DNA of 64,000 bases from Syntrophobacter sp963666995 (GCA_963666995.1 OY762941.1:248001-312000), one strand, 5' to 3'; shown: positions 9,057 through 17,396, numbered from the stretch's first letter. The notes: generated by a model not told the origin, from the letters alone. Program-made: numbers and translations.

Positions 9057-9863
9057 ATGAAGAAGGATGGTAATCCGGGGGGCGGGAGAATATCGGTTCA
9101 ACGAATGAAGAGCGGCCTCGAGGGACTGGGAACTTCGATGCTCGACCTCTTCCTTCCGCAGCGATGTGCGGGGTGCGGAAATGCCTGGATGCTCGGCCAT
9201 GAAGATTTCTGGTGTATGGACTGCATCGAAAAACTCCCATGGATCTCCTCTCCGCTGTGCCCCCGCTGCGGGCGTCCCTATCCCGACAGCCCCTCTTCTC
9301 CGGATCATCTGTGCGGAGATTGCCTGCTGTCCGCCTCCCCGATCGACGCCGCACGGTCCTCGGCCTCTTATACGGGAGTGGTCAGGGACCGGATCCGCCA
9401 GCTCAAGTTCGGATGCCGGCTGGAATGGGCGCCCGCGCTTGCCGACCTCATGGCAAGGACCGCCGAAAGAGAGGGGCTGACGTCCGTTCAAATGCTTATT
9501 CCGGTGCCTCTGCACGCAAAACGGCTGAAGGAGAGAGGGTTCAACCAATCGGGGATCCTCTCGAGGGTGCTAGGCAAACGCCTCGGCATACCCTGCAGGC
9601 ACGATGTGCTGGAGCGCAGGAACCGGACTCAACCGCAGACGCGATTGAGCCGCGAGGAGCGGCTGACGAACGTCAAGGGCGCCTTCCATGTATCGACCCC
9701 CCCGGCAGTCACGGGGCAGCGTATCCTTCTGATCGACGACGTCTTCACGACGGGCACGACGCTTGGCGAGTGCGCGAGGATGCTCAAGGCGGAAGGCGCT
9801 GAAGAGGTGCGCGCTCTTACTGTGGCAAGGACTCTCCTCGACTGGAGGGAAAGCACGGAATAG
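9057..9863 (+). CDS. ComF family amidophosphoribosyltransferase-like protein
   Basis: A protein of about 268 residues with the double zinc-finger N terminus of ComF (CAGCGNAW, WCMDC, CPRCGRPYP and CGDC pairs) and a C-terminal type I phosphoribosyltransferase fold, including ERGFNQS and the PRPP loop ILLIDDVFTTGTTL. ComF proteins assist DNA uptake in competent bacteria, but the family is present in many species with no known competence, so the role here is open. The ATG at 9057 is taken over the TTG two codons earlier; an ATG at 9105, just before the conserved LDLFLPQRCAGC, is a possible shorter start. No other competence gene is nearby. Confidence 0.88.
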   Translation: MKKDGNPGGGRISVQRMKSGLEGLGTSMLDLFLPQRCAGCGNAWMLGHEDFWCMDCIEKLPWISSPLCPRCGRPYPDSPSSPDHLCGDCLLSASPIDAARSSASYTGVVRDRIRQLKFGCRLEWAPALADLMARTAEREGLTSVQMLIPVPLHAKRLKERGFNQSGILSRVLGKRLGIPCRHDVLERRNRTQPQTRLSREERLTNVKGAFHVSTPPAVTGQRILLIDDVFTTGTTLGECARMLKAEGAEEVRALTVARTLLDWRESTE

Positions 9864-9930
9864 GAAAGCCGGCCGGTTCCCGATGAAGCATGGATAAAGC
9901 AAGCTGTTGAATTGAATCATTTTGAGTGAG

Positions 9931-9947
9931 CCGTCGACCATCGACGG
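9931..9947. other. Perfect short inverted repeat before thiL
   Basis: CCGTCGA (9931-9937) and TCGACGG (9941-9947) form a perfect 7-bp stem with a three-base loop, 24 bases before the thiL start. There is no T tract, so it is not a clear intrinsic terminator; it could slow read-through from comF or act as an RNA structure near the leader. No TPP riboswitch consensus was recognised here. Confidence 0.4.
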
Positions 9948-9971
9948 CGTTTGGATTGCGAAGGTGAATCG

Positions 9972-11015
9972 ATGCGTGTGAGCGACCTTGGAGAATTCGG
10001 CCTGATCGGCAGGATTGCCGATTCACTGCCGTTTCCGCCCGCCGACGTGGTCGTCGGCATCGGAGACGACGTGGCGGTCCTGCAGACCGGCGGCCCTGAG
10101 TACCTTCTCGCCACCTGTGACGTACAGGTCGAAAATATTCATTTCATGCGATCCGCAATCACGCCGTACCAGTTGGGCCGAAAGATCATCGCAATCAATG
10201 TGAGCGATATCGCAGCCTGCGGCGGGAAACCCGCCTGGGCGCTGGTGTCTCTCGCTGTTGCCCCCGACACCGGGGTCGATTTCATCGACGGCCTCTACGC
10301 GGGCATGCGGGAGCAGATTGGCCTTTCCGGCGCCTCGATAGTGGGCGGGAACCTCAGCAAGATACGCGCGGAGATGGTGATCGATCTGACTCTGCTCGGA
10401 AAGGTGGTCCCCGAACACCTGGTTTTGCGAAGAGGCGCCCTGCCCGGAGACTTCGTCCTCGTTACCGGTTCCCTCGGCGATTCCCGCGCCGGGCTTGAAC
10501 TCATTCTCCACCCGGATCTCAATGTCGATGCTGAATTTCGCGACCGGGTTTCCGCCCGCCACCTCACTCCAACTCCGCGGCTGAAGGAAGGCCGGATGCT
10601 CGGAGCGGCCGGGAAGGTGCATTCCATGGCCGACGTGAGCGATGGAACCATGGGAGATCTGAACCATATCTGCCGTGCGAGCGGGGTGAGCGCCGAAATC
10701 TGGGTGGAAAGCCTGCCTGTGAGCCTTGCATGCAGGAAGGTGGCCGAAGCGGCCGGCCGGGATCCCGTCCATTGGGCGCTGTCGGGAGGCGAGGACTATG
10801 AGCTTTTGTTCACGGCGAGCGAGGATTCGGTTTCCGGGCTCCGGACCGTGCTGGAAGAAGAGACCGGCACCCCATGCTCCGTCATTGGAAGGATCACCGG
10901 TGTGGGAGAAGGTATCCGTTTGAAAACCGGAAGCGGCGGGGAAGCGGACTATGCCCTGGACGCCAACGGATGGGACCACTTCCGTACATCTTCGTCAAAA
11001 GGATCCGTAACGTAA
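9972..11015 (+). CDS. thiL: Thiamine-monophosphate kinase
   Basis: A 347-residue ThiL of the PurM-like ATP-binding superfamily, converting thiamine phosphate to the active cofactor thiamine diphosphate. Visible family marks are the glycine-aspartate metal site VVGIGDDVAVL, the phrase AINVSDIAACGGKP, GGNLSK, a VTGSLGDSRAGLEL strand, MADVSDGTMGDL and the late SGGEDYELLF motif. The frame is open from a TTG at 9951, but the ATG at 9972 has GAAGGTG upstream and gives the normal N terminus (a short lead, then EFGLIGRIA). It is followed 33 bases later by thiD, forming a two-gene thiamine unit. Confidence 0.95.
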   Translation: MRVSDLGEFGLIGRIADSLPFPPADVVVGIGDDVAVLQTGGPEYLLATCDVQVENIHFMRSAITPYQLGRKIIAINVSDIAACGGKPAWALVSLAVAPDTGVDFIDGLYAGMREQIGLSGASIVGGNLSKIRAEMVIDLTLLGKVVPEHLVLRRGALPGDFVLVTGSLGDSRAGLELILHPDLNVDAEFRDRVSARHLTPTPRLKEGRMLGAAGKVHSMADVSDGTMGDLNHICRASGVSAEIWVESLPVSLACRKVAEAAGRDPVHWALSGGEDYELLFTASEDSVSGLRTVLEEETGTPCSVIGRITGVGEGIRLKTGSGGEADYALDANGWDHFRTSSSKGSVT

Positions 11016-11048
11016 CAATCCGCCAACAGACGCGATGAGAGTAGAACG

Positions 11049-11861
11049 ATGAATATCCCCAGGGCATTGACAATCGCCGGTTCCGATTCCGGCGGAGGCG
11101 CGGGCATTCAGGCCGACATCAAGACCTTTTCGGCATTGGGGGTCTACGGGATGAGCGCCATCACGGCCCTTACCGCTCAAAACACCGTGGGCGTGAAGGG
11201 CATTTTCGGAGTGGACCCGGACTTCGTCTCGATGCAGATCCATGCCGTTGTGGAAGATATCGGCGTCGATGCGGTGAAGACGGGAATGCTCCTCAATTCG
11301 GACATCATTTCCAGGGTCGCGAGGGACCTCGGCGCACTTGGGATTCGGAACCTGGTGGTCGATCCGGTCATGGTGGCAAAAAGCGGAGATCATCTCCTGA
11401 GGCGCGATGCCTCGGAAACACTCATCAGGGAGCTTTTTCCGCTGGCTCTCGTGGTCACGCCGAATCTCCACGAGGCGTCCGCGCTTGCAGGGTTCGAAGT
11501 GACCGACATGGAGGGAATGAAAAAGGCGGCACGGCAGATCAAGGGATACGGCCCCGGGTTTGTCGTGGTTAAGGGCGGGCATCTCGCGGGCACACCGCTC
11601 GATCTGCTCTTCGACGGCAGTTCCTTCCTTGAATTCTCAAACGAGAGGTTTTCGACGCCTCACACTCACGGCACTGGGTGCACGTTCGCTTCGGCCATAG
11701 CCGCGGGCCTGGCGAAGGGGTTGAGCGTTACGGATGCGGTGGCCCAGGCAAAAGAGTTCATAACGGGCGCGATTCGCGAGGGTCTGGCGCTTGGAAACGG
11801 CCAGGGACCGGTCCATCACTTCCATGAGCTCTATCGCCTTGCGGGGTGGTCTTTTCACTGA
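11049..11861 (+). CDS. thiD: Hydroxymethylpyrimidine/phosphomethylpyrimidine kinase
   Basis: A 270-residue ribokinase-fold kinase with the ThiD signature TIAGSDSGGGAGIQADIKTF at residues 8-27, the substrate segment ALTAQNTVGV, and the C-terminal ATP/anion-hole motif HTHGTGCTFASAIAA containing the catalytic aspartate position region. It phosphorylates HMP and HMP-phosphate in thiamine pyrimidine synthesis or salvage. It lies just after thiL with GAGAG-type ribosome binding sequence and probably shares its transcript. No fused ThiE domain is present, as the protein ends soon after the kinase domain. Confidence 0.95.
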   Translation: MNIPRALTIAGSDSGGGAGIQADIKTFSALGVYGMSAITALTAQNTVGVKGIFGVDPDFVSMQIHAVVEDIGVDAVKTGMLLNSDIISRVARDLGALGIRNLVVDPVMVAKSGDHLLRRDASETLIRELFPLALVVTPNLHEASALAGFEVTDMEGMKKAARQIKGYGPGFVVVKGGHLAGTPLDLLFDGSSFLEFSNERFSTPHTHGTGCTFASAIAAGLAKGLSVTDAVAQAKEFITGAIREGLALGNGQGPVHHFHELYRLAGWSFH

Positions 11862-11875
11862 GAGCAGGACAAAGT

Positions 11876-12832
11876 CTACAGAAAGACGAAGGGATGATGC
11901 CAATCGGACCGGCGCGCGGGGTGTCTGAGTCCCGAAAGGCTCAGGCATCTCCTGATTCTCTTCTTCTGGATGAACTTCGGGAGATTCTCCCTGAAAGCTT
12001 CCTTGCCTGCCTCCCTGCAACGCTCCATGGCTGAAAAGTTTGCCCAGAAGAGCTGTCCCATCTTAGGGACGAGCAAAACATCGGCAGGCACCCTTCGGTG
12101 CCGGTTGAGGAGAATCCGCGTTATTTCGTTGCATCGGAAGATGCTTTCCATGGCCGAAAACGGGAGCGGACCGAGTCCGGGAATGTCCAGGGTCGTATCG
12201 ACGGCAAGAACGAGGTGGGCGCCCATGGCAATAGCCGGGGCCGCCGGAGTGTTGTCCACCCATCCGCCGTCGACCAGGGTCCTCCCGTCCATCTCAACGG
12301 GCGGCAGTATACCGGGGATGGCCGCGCTCGCGGCGATGGCCATCCTGAGCGAGCCCTTCGTCAGAACGATTTCCTCACCGGTCATGAGGTCCATGGTCAC
12401 GGCCGCAAACGCGGTGGGCAGGGACTCTATGAGGCGGTCCGGAATCAGATCGCTCATGATCTGGGAATAGACTTCTTCGGGCACGAGCGCGGGCCGGATC
12501 ATCGAGTGAGTGTAATAGACCCCTTTCCTGAACAGCCACATGAATCGGTTGAAAAAGCCGTCCGGTCCCAATTCCGGGGCATCCTCCCGGGCAACGGATA
12601 TGGTCTTCAGGAAGAGATCGCTTTCCGTCAGCTTCCGTATCTCCCGGTTTACGCGCTCCGCATCGCCGTGAAGGGCATAAAGGCCGCCGATGAGCGCGCC
12701 CATGCTCGTTCCGACGATGATGTCCACAGGAATTTTGTGTCTTTCAAGTTCACAGAGGACGCCCAGGTGAGCCAGTCCCCGTGCGGAGCCGCCGCTTAGT
12801 ACCAGGGCGGTCTTAAACGATCTGTGCGGCAT
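11876..12832 (-). CDS. Patatin-like phospholipase (RssA/NTE type)
   Basis: A 318-residue patatin-domain esterase. The oxyanion-hole glycine motif GGSARGLAHLGVL, the nucleophile elbow GTSMG (Ser-Asp dyad serine) and the dyad aspartate in DGGWVDNTP are all present, so it should be catalytically competent. Such proteins hydrolyse acyl chains from membrane lipids or lysophospholipids. I use the ATG ending at 12832 because AGAGGGGA lies seven bases upstream; a longer start at 12853 would overlap this ribosome binding site. It converges with thiD, with only 14 bases between the stops. No membrane segment is obvious. Confidence 0.88.
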   Translation of the reverse strand: MPHRSFKTALVLSGGSARGLAHLGVLCELERHKIPVDIIVGTSMGALIGGLYALHGDAERVNREIRKLTESDLFLKTISVAREDAPELGPDGFFNRFMWLFRKGVYYTHSMIRPALVPEEVYSQIMSDLIPDRLIESLPTAFAAVTMDLMTGEEIVLTKGSLRMAIAASAAIPGILPPVEMDGRTLVDGGWVDNTPAAPAIAMGAHLVLAVDTTLDIPGLGPLPFSAMESIFRCNEITRILLNRHRRVPADVLLVPKMGQLFWANFSAMERCREAGKEAFRENLPKFIQKKRIRRCLSLSGLRHPARRSDWHHPFVFL

Positions 12833-12946
12833 GGGTTTCCCCTCTTTCGGCATGGGCGCATCGAACCCCCTGAGAGCGCCGGGAGGAAAGTGCCGACGCT
12901 CTCACCGGCACGGAATCGAAGAAATCGGACTCCCGGCCGGCAATTA

Positions 12947-12981
12947 AAATCCCGGGACCGTGGGAGTCACTCCCGGGATTT
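12947..12981. other. Perfect 11-bp inverted repeat
   Basis: AAATCCCGGGA (12947-12957) and TCCCGGGATTT (12971-12981) form a perfect stem around a 13-base loop. It sits upstream of the patatin gene, which reads away from it, so it could be an operator or a terminator for a transcript entering from either side. A T-rich tail exists only inside the stem end. Confidence 0.5.
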
Positions 12982-13167
12982 AACACGAACAATATGAATT
13001 CTATATATGATGTTCAACCCGGTTGGCAATCCATTCGTGTTGACCGGGAGCCATCAGCCCCTGCTGTTCTCACGGGAAATGGAGGGGACGTGAGCACGTG
13101 AATAAGACGTCGTGGCGTTCAGGAACGCAACTTTTAACATCCCCAAAGAGAGCGGGAGAATGATTCC

Positions 13168-13490
13168 GGGGCTGTGGCCCAAAGGAATAGCCGAGGCCCG
13201 ATGAAATCATCGGATTCGTCATTCCGGCGGAGGCCGGAATCCAAGCTCTCTGAGGTTATTGGATAATTCCAAACAACAACACTGGAGTTCGGCTTTTATA
13301 TGAAAAAAGGAATTGCCGTCTAACGTATACTCTGTCTCGATTTAGGCAGAGATTTTTTCATTGTTCGTTGTGGCGGAAAGGCCATGAGTGTTCGCCGGAA
13401 TGGCGGGTATTGTGCAATTCACACGTATTCCCGAATTACGACACAGGCTCTTTCGCCGGGGTGACGTTCCTGGACAAACCGCTCATTTCT
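13168..13490. repeat. Palindromic intergenic repeat, copy A, carrying a 94-bp insert
   Basis: This copy shares with 14337-14635 a left flank (AAAGGAATAGCCGAGGCCCG-like), a core bounded by inverted CGTCATTCCGGCG...CGCCGGGGTGACG ends (13217-13466), and a right flank ending GCTCATT. The left arm CCGGCGGAGGCCGG is intact; the right arm is split between GGCTTT and TTCGCC by a 94-bp insert (13297-13390). The AAAGGAATAGCC flank and the inverted ends recur elsewhere in the window, so this is a dispersed family. Confidence 0.8.
13297..13390 (-). mobile_element. Small non-coding insert in repeat copy A
   Basis: Read on the minus strand, this 94-bp segment begins CACTCATGGCCTTTC and ends TTTTTTCATATA. 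The same ends occur in the 134-bp insert at 14399-14532, there on the plus strand. In both cases the junctions fall exactly between GGCGAA and AAAGCC/AAGGCC, the loop of the host palindrome. It has no gene and no clear terminal inverted repeats; the name mobile element is an inference from two precise insertions. Confidence 0.6.
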
Positions 13491-13625
13491 CTCCTGCACC
13501 ACCCGAACTGAGGTTCTTCTTCCCGCAGGGCCTTGAATGTATGATAAGAGTCACCCGTGAGCCTGGAGAATTTTCAGGACGACAAATCGATCGCTGATCC
13601 GATTGGCTGCGAAATGGAGGCACAA

Positions 13626-14264
13626 ATGGCAGAAACCCCGCTCATGCTCAAACTGGAAGATGTCGAACTGGAAGCTCTGTACGAAAAGGGAAACGGACGG
13701 GAAGCGGTTCTCCTGTGCCATCCCCATCCGCTTTACGGCGGAAGCATGCACAACAATGTGGTGTCTGCACTTCAGGAGATATTCGGGAAGTGGGGTTGGG
13801 GAACTATGCGGTTCAACTTCCGGGGAGCGGGGAGGAGCGGCGGCGAATACGGGCGAGGGGAGTCGGAGGCGCGGGATGTCCTGCAGGTGGCCGCACATCT
13901 GTCAAACCTGGGCGTGAAGGTCATCCACGCGGCGGCTTACTCCTTTGGTGTGTGGGTCCTGCTGAAGGCCGTCGAACTCGGATTCAAGCCCGAATCTTTC
14001 GTGCTCGTATCTCCGCCGGTCGATTTCCTTCCGTTCGAAGGTCTCAAAATACCCCCGAAACCGAGTCTGGTCACCCTTGGCACCAGCGACCAGTTCTGCA
14101 CGGTCGACTCGTTGCGGGCATGGCTTCTCGATGCAGCCTCCGAGGACACCGTTTGGGTCGAATTCATGACCCTTTGCGATCATTTCTACTGGGAATGTGA
14201 AGGGGGACTCTCTGAAAAGGTCTCCTCGTTCCTTGCAGCTCACTTTCCCCGGACGCGGGAATGA
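13626..14264 (+). CDS. Alpha/beta hydrolase of the COG2945 type
   Basis: A 212-residue compact alpha/beta hydrolase. It has the family opening LLCHPHPLYGGSMHNNVV, the RFNFRGAGRSGGEYGRGE block, the nucleophile elbow AYSFG, an acid aspartate in GTSDQFC and a late histidine in CDHFYW, so the triad is complete. Substrate is unknown; relatives act on small esters. The frame is open from 13557, but GGAGG lies six bases before the ATG at 13626, which also gives the natural N terminus. The gene is enclosed by the two long direct repeats at 13168-13490 and 14337-14635. Confidence 0.85.
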   Translation: MAETPLMLKLEDVELEALYEKGNGREAVLLCHPHPLYGGSMHNNVVSALQEIFGKWGWGTMRFNFRGAGRSGGEYGRGESEARDVLQVAAHLSNLGVKVIHAAAYSFGVWVLLKAVELGFKPESFVLVSPPVDFLPFEGLKIPPKPSLVTLGTSDQFCTVDSLRAWLLDAASEDTVWVEFMTLCDHFYWECEGGLSEKVSSFLAAHFPRTRE

Positions 14265-14336
14265 GGAAGCAGGGAGCGCAGCGACATCTCCGGCAGTGAA
14301 TATCGACGTCGACTCAGTCGATCGGGGGGAGGGCGA

Positions 14337-14635
14337 GGGGCTGCTGCTCAAAGGAAAAGCCGAGGCCCGATGAAATCAGGATTCGTCATTCCGGCGAACA
14401 CTCATGGCCTTTCGGCCACAACGAACAATGAAAAATTGTTTGCCTTAATCGAGACAGGGCATTGCCTCGTTCCCACGCTCCTGCGTGGGAATGCAGACAA
14501 AACGATCCAGACGGGTCTGGTATTTTCATATAAAGGCCGGAATCCAAAATCTTTGAAATTATTGGGTAATTCCAATTAACGACACTGGACCTCGGCTTTC
14601 GCCGGGGTGACGTTTCCGGGCAAACAGCTCATTCT
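14337..14635. repeat. Palindromic intergenic repeat, copy B, carrying a 134-bp insert
   Basis: Direct-repeat partner of 13168-13490. The shared left flank runs from GGGGCTG to ATTCGTCATTCC, and the shared right flank from GTGACGTT to GCTCATT. Here the right arm CGGCTTTCGCCG is intact and the left arm is split after CCGGCGAA by an insert. The core ends (CGTCATTCCGGCG and CGCCGGGGTGACG) are inverted with respect to each other, so each copy is a long imperfect palindrome. Confidence 0.8.
14399..14532 (+). mobile_element. Small non-coding insert in repeat copy B, with a nested hairpin
   Basis: This 134-bp insert begins CACTCATGGCCTTTCGGCC (a perfect small hairpin) and ends TATTTTCATATA. Compared with the 94-bp insert at 13297-13390 it is 40 bp longer, because its middle contains a separate hairpin, GTTCCCACGC...GCGTGGGAA (about 14469-14491), belonging to another repeat family of the window. 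So this is a repeat within an insert within a repeat. Confidence 0.6.
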
Positions 14636-14682
14636 TCACCTGGATTCTGTTTGGGCAGCAGGCCGTGAAGCTTCCCCCCGGA

Positions 14683-15579
14683 TCAGTGGTCGTGCAGGGA
14701 CCCATGTTTGTGCCCGAGGACTTCAAGGGTGTCGTTTACCACCACAAAGGCGTCGGGATCGATGTCGAACACCATTTCTTTCAGCTTGGAGAGTTCAACC
14801 ATCGTGATGATGCTGAAGATCACCCTTTTTCGTTTCCCCGTATAGCCGCCGAAGCCGTTAAGGAAGGTAACCCCCCTGTGCAGTCTTTTCAGGATCTGGT
14901 TGGCTATTTCCTCCGGGCAGTTGGACACGATCATGACGGACTTGCGCTGATTGAATCCCGTGAGGACCGCGTCGAGGACCCTCCCCGTGGTGAACACATA
15001 GATCAGTGAATAGAGCGCTTTTTCCAGGCTGAAGCAGAAAGCGCCCACCGTCAGGACCAGACCGCTCACCGAGGACGTGACCGTGCCGATTCTCCACCCG
15101 AATCTCCTGTTGAGGTAGATGGACAGGATATCCAGGCCGCCCGCCGATCCCTGGGTGCGCAGAGTGATCCCGCATCCGACTCCACAGACAATGCCCCCGA
15201 AGATGGCCGCCAGGATCGGGTTTTCTATTTTGGCGACGGTGGGATGGATGAGCCAGGTCGCCAGGGAAAAAACCACCATCCCAAACGCCGTGTACCAGAT
15301 AAACCTTCGACTGACGGTGAACCATCCCAGTACGATGAGGGGGATATTGAGGATGAAGTAGACAAGCCCGGTGTCCAGGGAAGGCGCCAGGTAATGGATG
15401 ATGAGCGCGACGCCGATCACTCCGCCGCTTAAAAACTGGTGCGGAACGAGAATGGCGTTGAGCCCGGCCGCATAGATGATGCTCCCCACCGTCATGAGAA
15501 AAAGATTGGAAAAAACGCGCTTCCAGTAGGCAGCGGTCTTCCCTCGCAAAACCGGGACGCTGCAAGTTCCAGAAAACAT
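14683..15579 (-). CDS. YitT family membrane protein (DUF161/DUF2179)
   Basis: A 298-residue inner-membrane protein. The N-terminal two thirds has five or six hydrophobic segments in the YitT pattern, including GLNAILVPHQFLSGGVIG, GGIVCGVGCGI and GSAGGLDILSIYL; the C-terminal third is the soluble DUF2179 domain (KSVMIVSNCPEEIANQI; GVTFLNGFGGYTGK; DAFVVVNDTLEVLG). Function of the family is not established; transport has been suggested. The ATG at 15579 is preceded by AAGGAG, 13 bases away; an upstream ATG at 15648 is possible but adds non-family sequence. It faces the hydrolase gene convergently across repeat copy B. Confidence 0.88.
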   Translation of the reverse strand: MFSGTCSVPVLRGKTAAYWKRVFSNLFLMTVGSIIYAAGLNAILVPHQFLSGGVIGVALIIHYLAPSLDTGLVYFILNIPLIVLGWFTVSRRFIWYTAFGMVVFSLATWLIHPTVAKIENPILAAIFGGIVCGVGCGITLRTQGSAGGLDILSIYLNRRFGWRIGTVTSSVSGLVLTVGAFCFSLEKALYSLIYVFTTGRVLDAVLTGFNQRKSVMIVSNCPEEIANQILKRLHRGVTFLNGFGGYTGKRKRVIFSIITMVELSKLKEMVFDIDPDAFVVVNDTLEVLGHKHGSLHDH

Positions 15580-15717
15580 AAATCCTGTTACACTCCTTGG
15601 TTGATGAAAATTTCGAACCTTTAAGTATATAAAAACTATAATACTCATGTCAACGTGCTTTGTGAGGGAGAAATAAAACCGCGGGGCAGCGAATTATTTG
15701 ATGAGGCATGGTTTTTC

Positions 15718-15731
15718 TTGACATAAATCAA
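15718..15731. promoter_or_regulatory. CRP/FNR-family type operator
   Basis: TTGACATAAATCAA matches the TTGAY-N4-ATCAA half-site arrangement bound by FNR-like regulators (FNR, or the HcpR group common in this phylum). It lies 77 bases before the cupin gene at 15808, a position suitable for regulation of that gene. Which regulator binds is inference from the consensus only. Confidence 0.45.
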
Positions 15732-15807
15732 TGCACGCGCCTTTGGCGGGTATTATCAACCAAGTGGAAGCACCACTACTGTCAACCCAGCCTATAAGGG
15801 GAATACG

Positions 15808-16125
15808 ATGAAAAAAGTCAACCTGTATGAGGCAGGCGGTTTTGGAGAAAAAGCGTTTTCGCGGCTCTTGATTCATGACTCTCCCTGGTTCAAAATCCTC
15901 AACTTCAATTTCCGGAAGGGTCAGGAACTGCCCGTGCATTCGCATGACATAGAGGGCCAGGTGAGCCTGGTAATCCTTGAAGGGGAAGGCGAATTCCTGG
16001 GAAAAGACGGAACGGCGGTCCCGGCAAAAGCAGGCGATGTACTGATTTCCGAGATCAGCGAACCACACGGGCTGCGGGCAAAAACGGATCTTCGCCTTCT
16101 GGTGACGATCGCGCCGCCGATCTGA
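15808..16125 (+). CDS. Small cupin-domain protein
   Basis: A 105-residue single-domain cupin. The two cupin boxes are visible: box 1 around GQELPVHSHDIEGQVSLVILEGEGEF, with two histidines and a glutamate-rich turn, and box 2 around PAKAGDVLISEISEPHGLRA, with a late histidine. These residues would bind a divalent metal. AAGGGG precedes the ATG at good spacing. It stands alone, with an FNR-like box upstream, so oxygen or redox control is possible. Small cupins of this type can be sensors or enzymes, and sequence does not tell which. Confidence 0.8.
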   Translation: MKKVNLYEAGGFGEKAFSRLLIHDSPWFKILNFNFRKGQELPVHSHDIEGQVSLVILEGEGEFLGKDGTAVPAKAGDVLISEISEPHGLRAKTDLRLLVTIAPPI

Positions 16126-16298
16126 TGCCCGGCGGTGCCGTCCCCGGCCCGTCTGCGCCGCGACGCCCGTTGATTCCCTTGGACAGGATGCGTCCGGGGG
16201 AAGCTTGACGGAGTCCGATGCGGGTCTGCAATTCTTCGGCCCCGCGTCGATTTCCCGTGCCTTCTATTCTCGTTCCCGCGCAGGGGCGTGGGAAAACG

Positions 16299-17396
16299 TC
16301 ACTTCCGGCAGTAGAAATGCAGGTTGAAGGGATCGTGGGGCATCTCGACCACCTCCACGTGTTTGAAGCCGGCCTGCCCGAGCATTTCCACCGCCATTTC
16401 ACGTCCCCACATCATGCCCAGGCCGGTCCCGCCGTCAACGAGGCCCACCGGCATGCAGTGCATCAGGCTGACCGTGTACAGGAACGGCCCCATCGGGTGG
16501 GACAGATTGTCGGCCAGGCTGGTTCCGGCCGCGATATCCACCATCGAGAAGGCCCCCCCGTCCGCCAAAATGTAATATATCCCATTGAGCGCTTCAAGAG
16601 GCCGCGTCTGATCGTGGATGGCGTCAAATGCGGTGACATAATCGAAAACTCCTTTGAATCCGGTGCATTCCTTCAATTTCGCGGCGTCCACGATAACGAA
16701 TTCCACATTGGCCAGTCCTCGATGCTGCGAGGACCTGCGCGCTTTTCGGATCGCCCCTTCCGACAGATCGATTCCGGTGAACCGGCTGGCGGGAAACGCT
16801 TCCGCCATGAGAAGCAGGGCCGTCCCTTCACCGCAGCCCAGATCGCACACCCGTATACCGTCTGTCAGACCTTGGACAAGCCTGCCGTCGCCCACTGACG
16901 GCAGGAACTTCTCGATCAGCACCTGGCGGTGCTTGGCATCGGCCAACTCGGACATGAACGCCTGGAAACGGGGATAATGTCCGTAGTCGACGCCCTGCCC
17001 CGTGTGAAACCGTTCGACGACCGCATCCATGGCGGATGCGGTGAGGATCGGAATTTCCTGCGTGTACACCCCAAGGTTTGAATCACCTGCCCGCCGGGCA
17101 ATGATATCCCCGTGTGCCTTCGGCAGGTGGAACCTGCTTTCGCCATCTTCTCCACGCGACATCTCGACGATACCGCCGGTAACCATCACGCCAAGCCATT
17201 CCTTCACGTAACGGGGATTCAATCCGGATTTCTCCGCCATGTTCGACAGCGTCTCCGGATGATCGAAAGCGTCCAGGGCATCGTAGAGTCCGGTTCGATA
17301 CCCAATGGCCATCGCGAGGTTCAATGCGCCGTAATTCAAGATATCGATCATCTTTTTCAAAAAGGCTTCTCGTTCGACTTCAGGCTGATCCGCCAT
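16299..17396 (-). CDS. SAM-dependent methyltransferase with N-terminal winged-helix domain
   Basis: A 365-residue protein. The N-terminal third resembles the winged-helix dimerisation domain of methyltransferases (GLYDALDAF; MAEKSGLNPRYVKEWLGVMVTGGIVE), and the C-terminal two thirds is a class I methyltransferase with motif I VCDLGCGEGTALLLMA, the acidic loop FTGIDLSEGAI and the motif IV region DYVTAFDAIHDQ. The substrate is unknown. GGAGGG, six bases before the ATG at 17396, fixes the start; a longer frame reaching 17501 lacks support. It stands alone between a hairpin at about 16270-16295 and repeat copy C. Confidence 0.85.
   Translation of the reverse strand: MADQPEVEREAFLKKMIDILNYGALNLAMAIGYRTGLYDALDAFDHPETLSNMAEKSGLNPRYVKEWLGVMVTGGIVEMSRGEDGESRFHLPKAHGDIIARRAGDSNLGVYTQEIPILTASAMDAVVERFHTGQGVDYGHYPRFQAFMSELADAKHRQVLIEKFLPSVGDGRLVQGLTDGIRVCDLGCGEGTALLLMAEAFPASRFTGIDLSEGAIRKARRSSQHRGLANVEFVIVDAAKLKECTGFKGVFDYVTAFDAIHDQTRPLEALNGIYYILADGGAFSMVDIAAGTSLADNLSHPMGPFLYTVSLMHCMPVGLVDGGTGLGMMWGREMAVEMLGQAGFKHVEVVEMPHDPFNLHFYCRK

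Noticed and set aside
9864..11048. TPP riboswitch before thiL or thiD
   Set aside because: I found no THI-box consensus there; only a small 7-bp hairpin is present before thiL.
12098..12799. 233-codon plus-strand frame within the patatin gene
   Set aside because: Shadow of the patatin gene on the other strand; no domain match.
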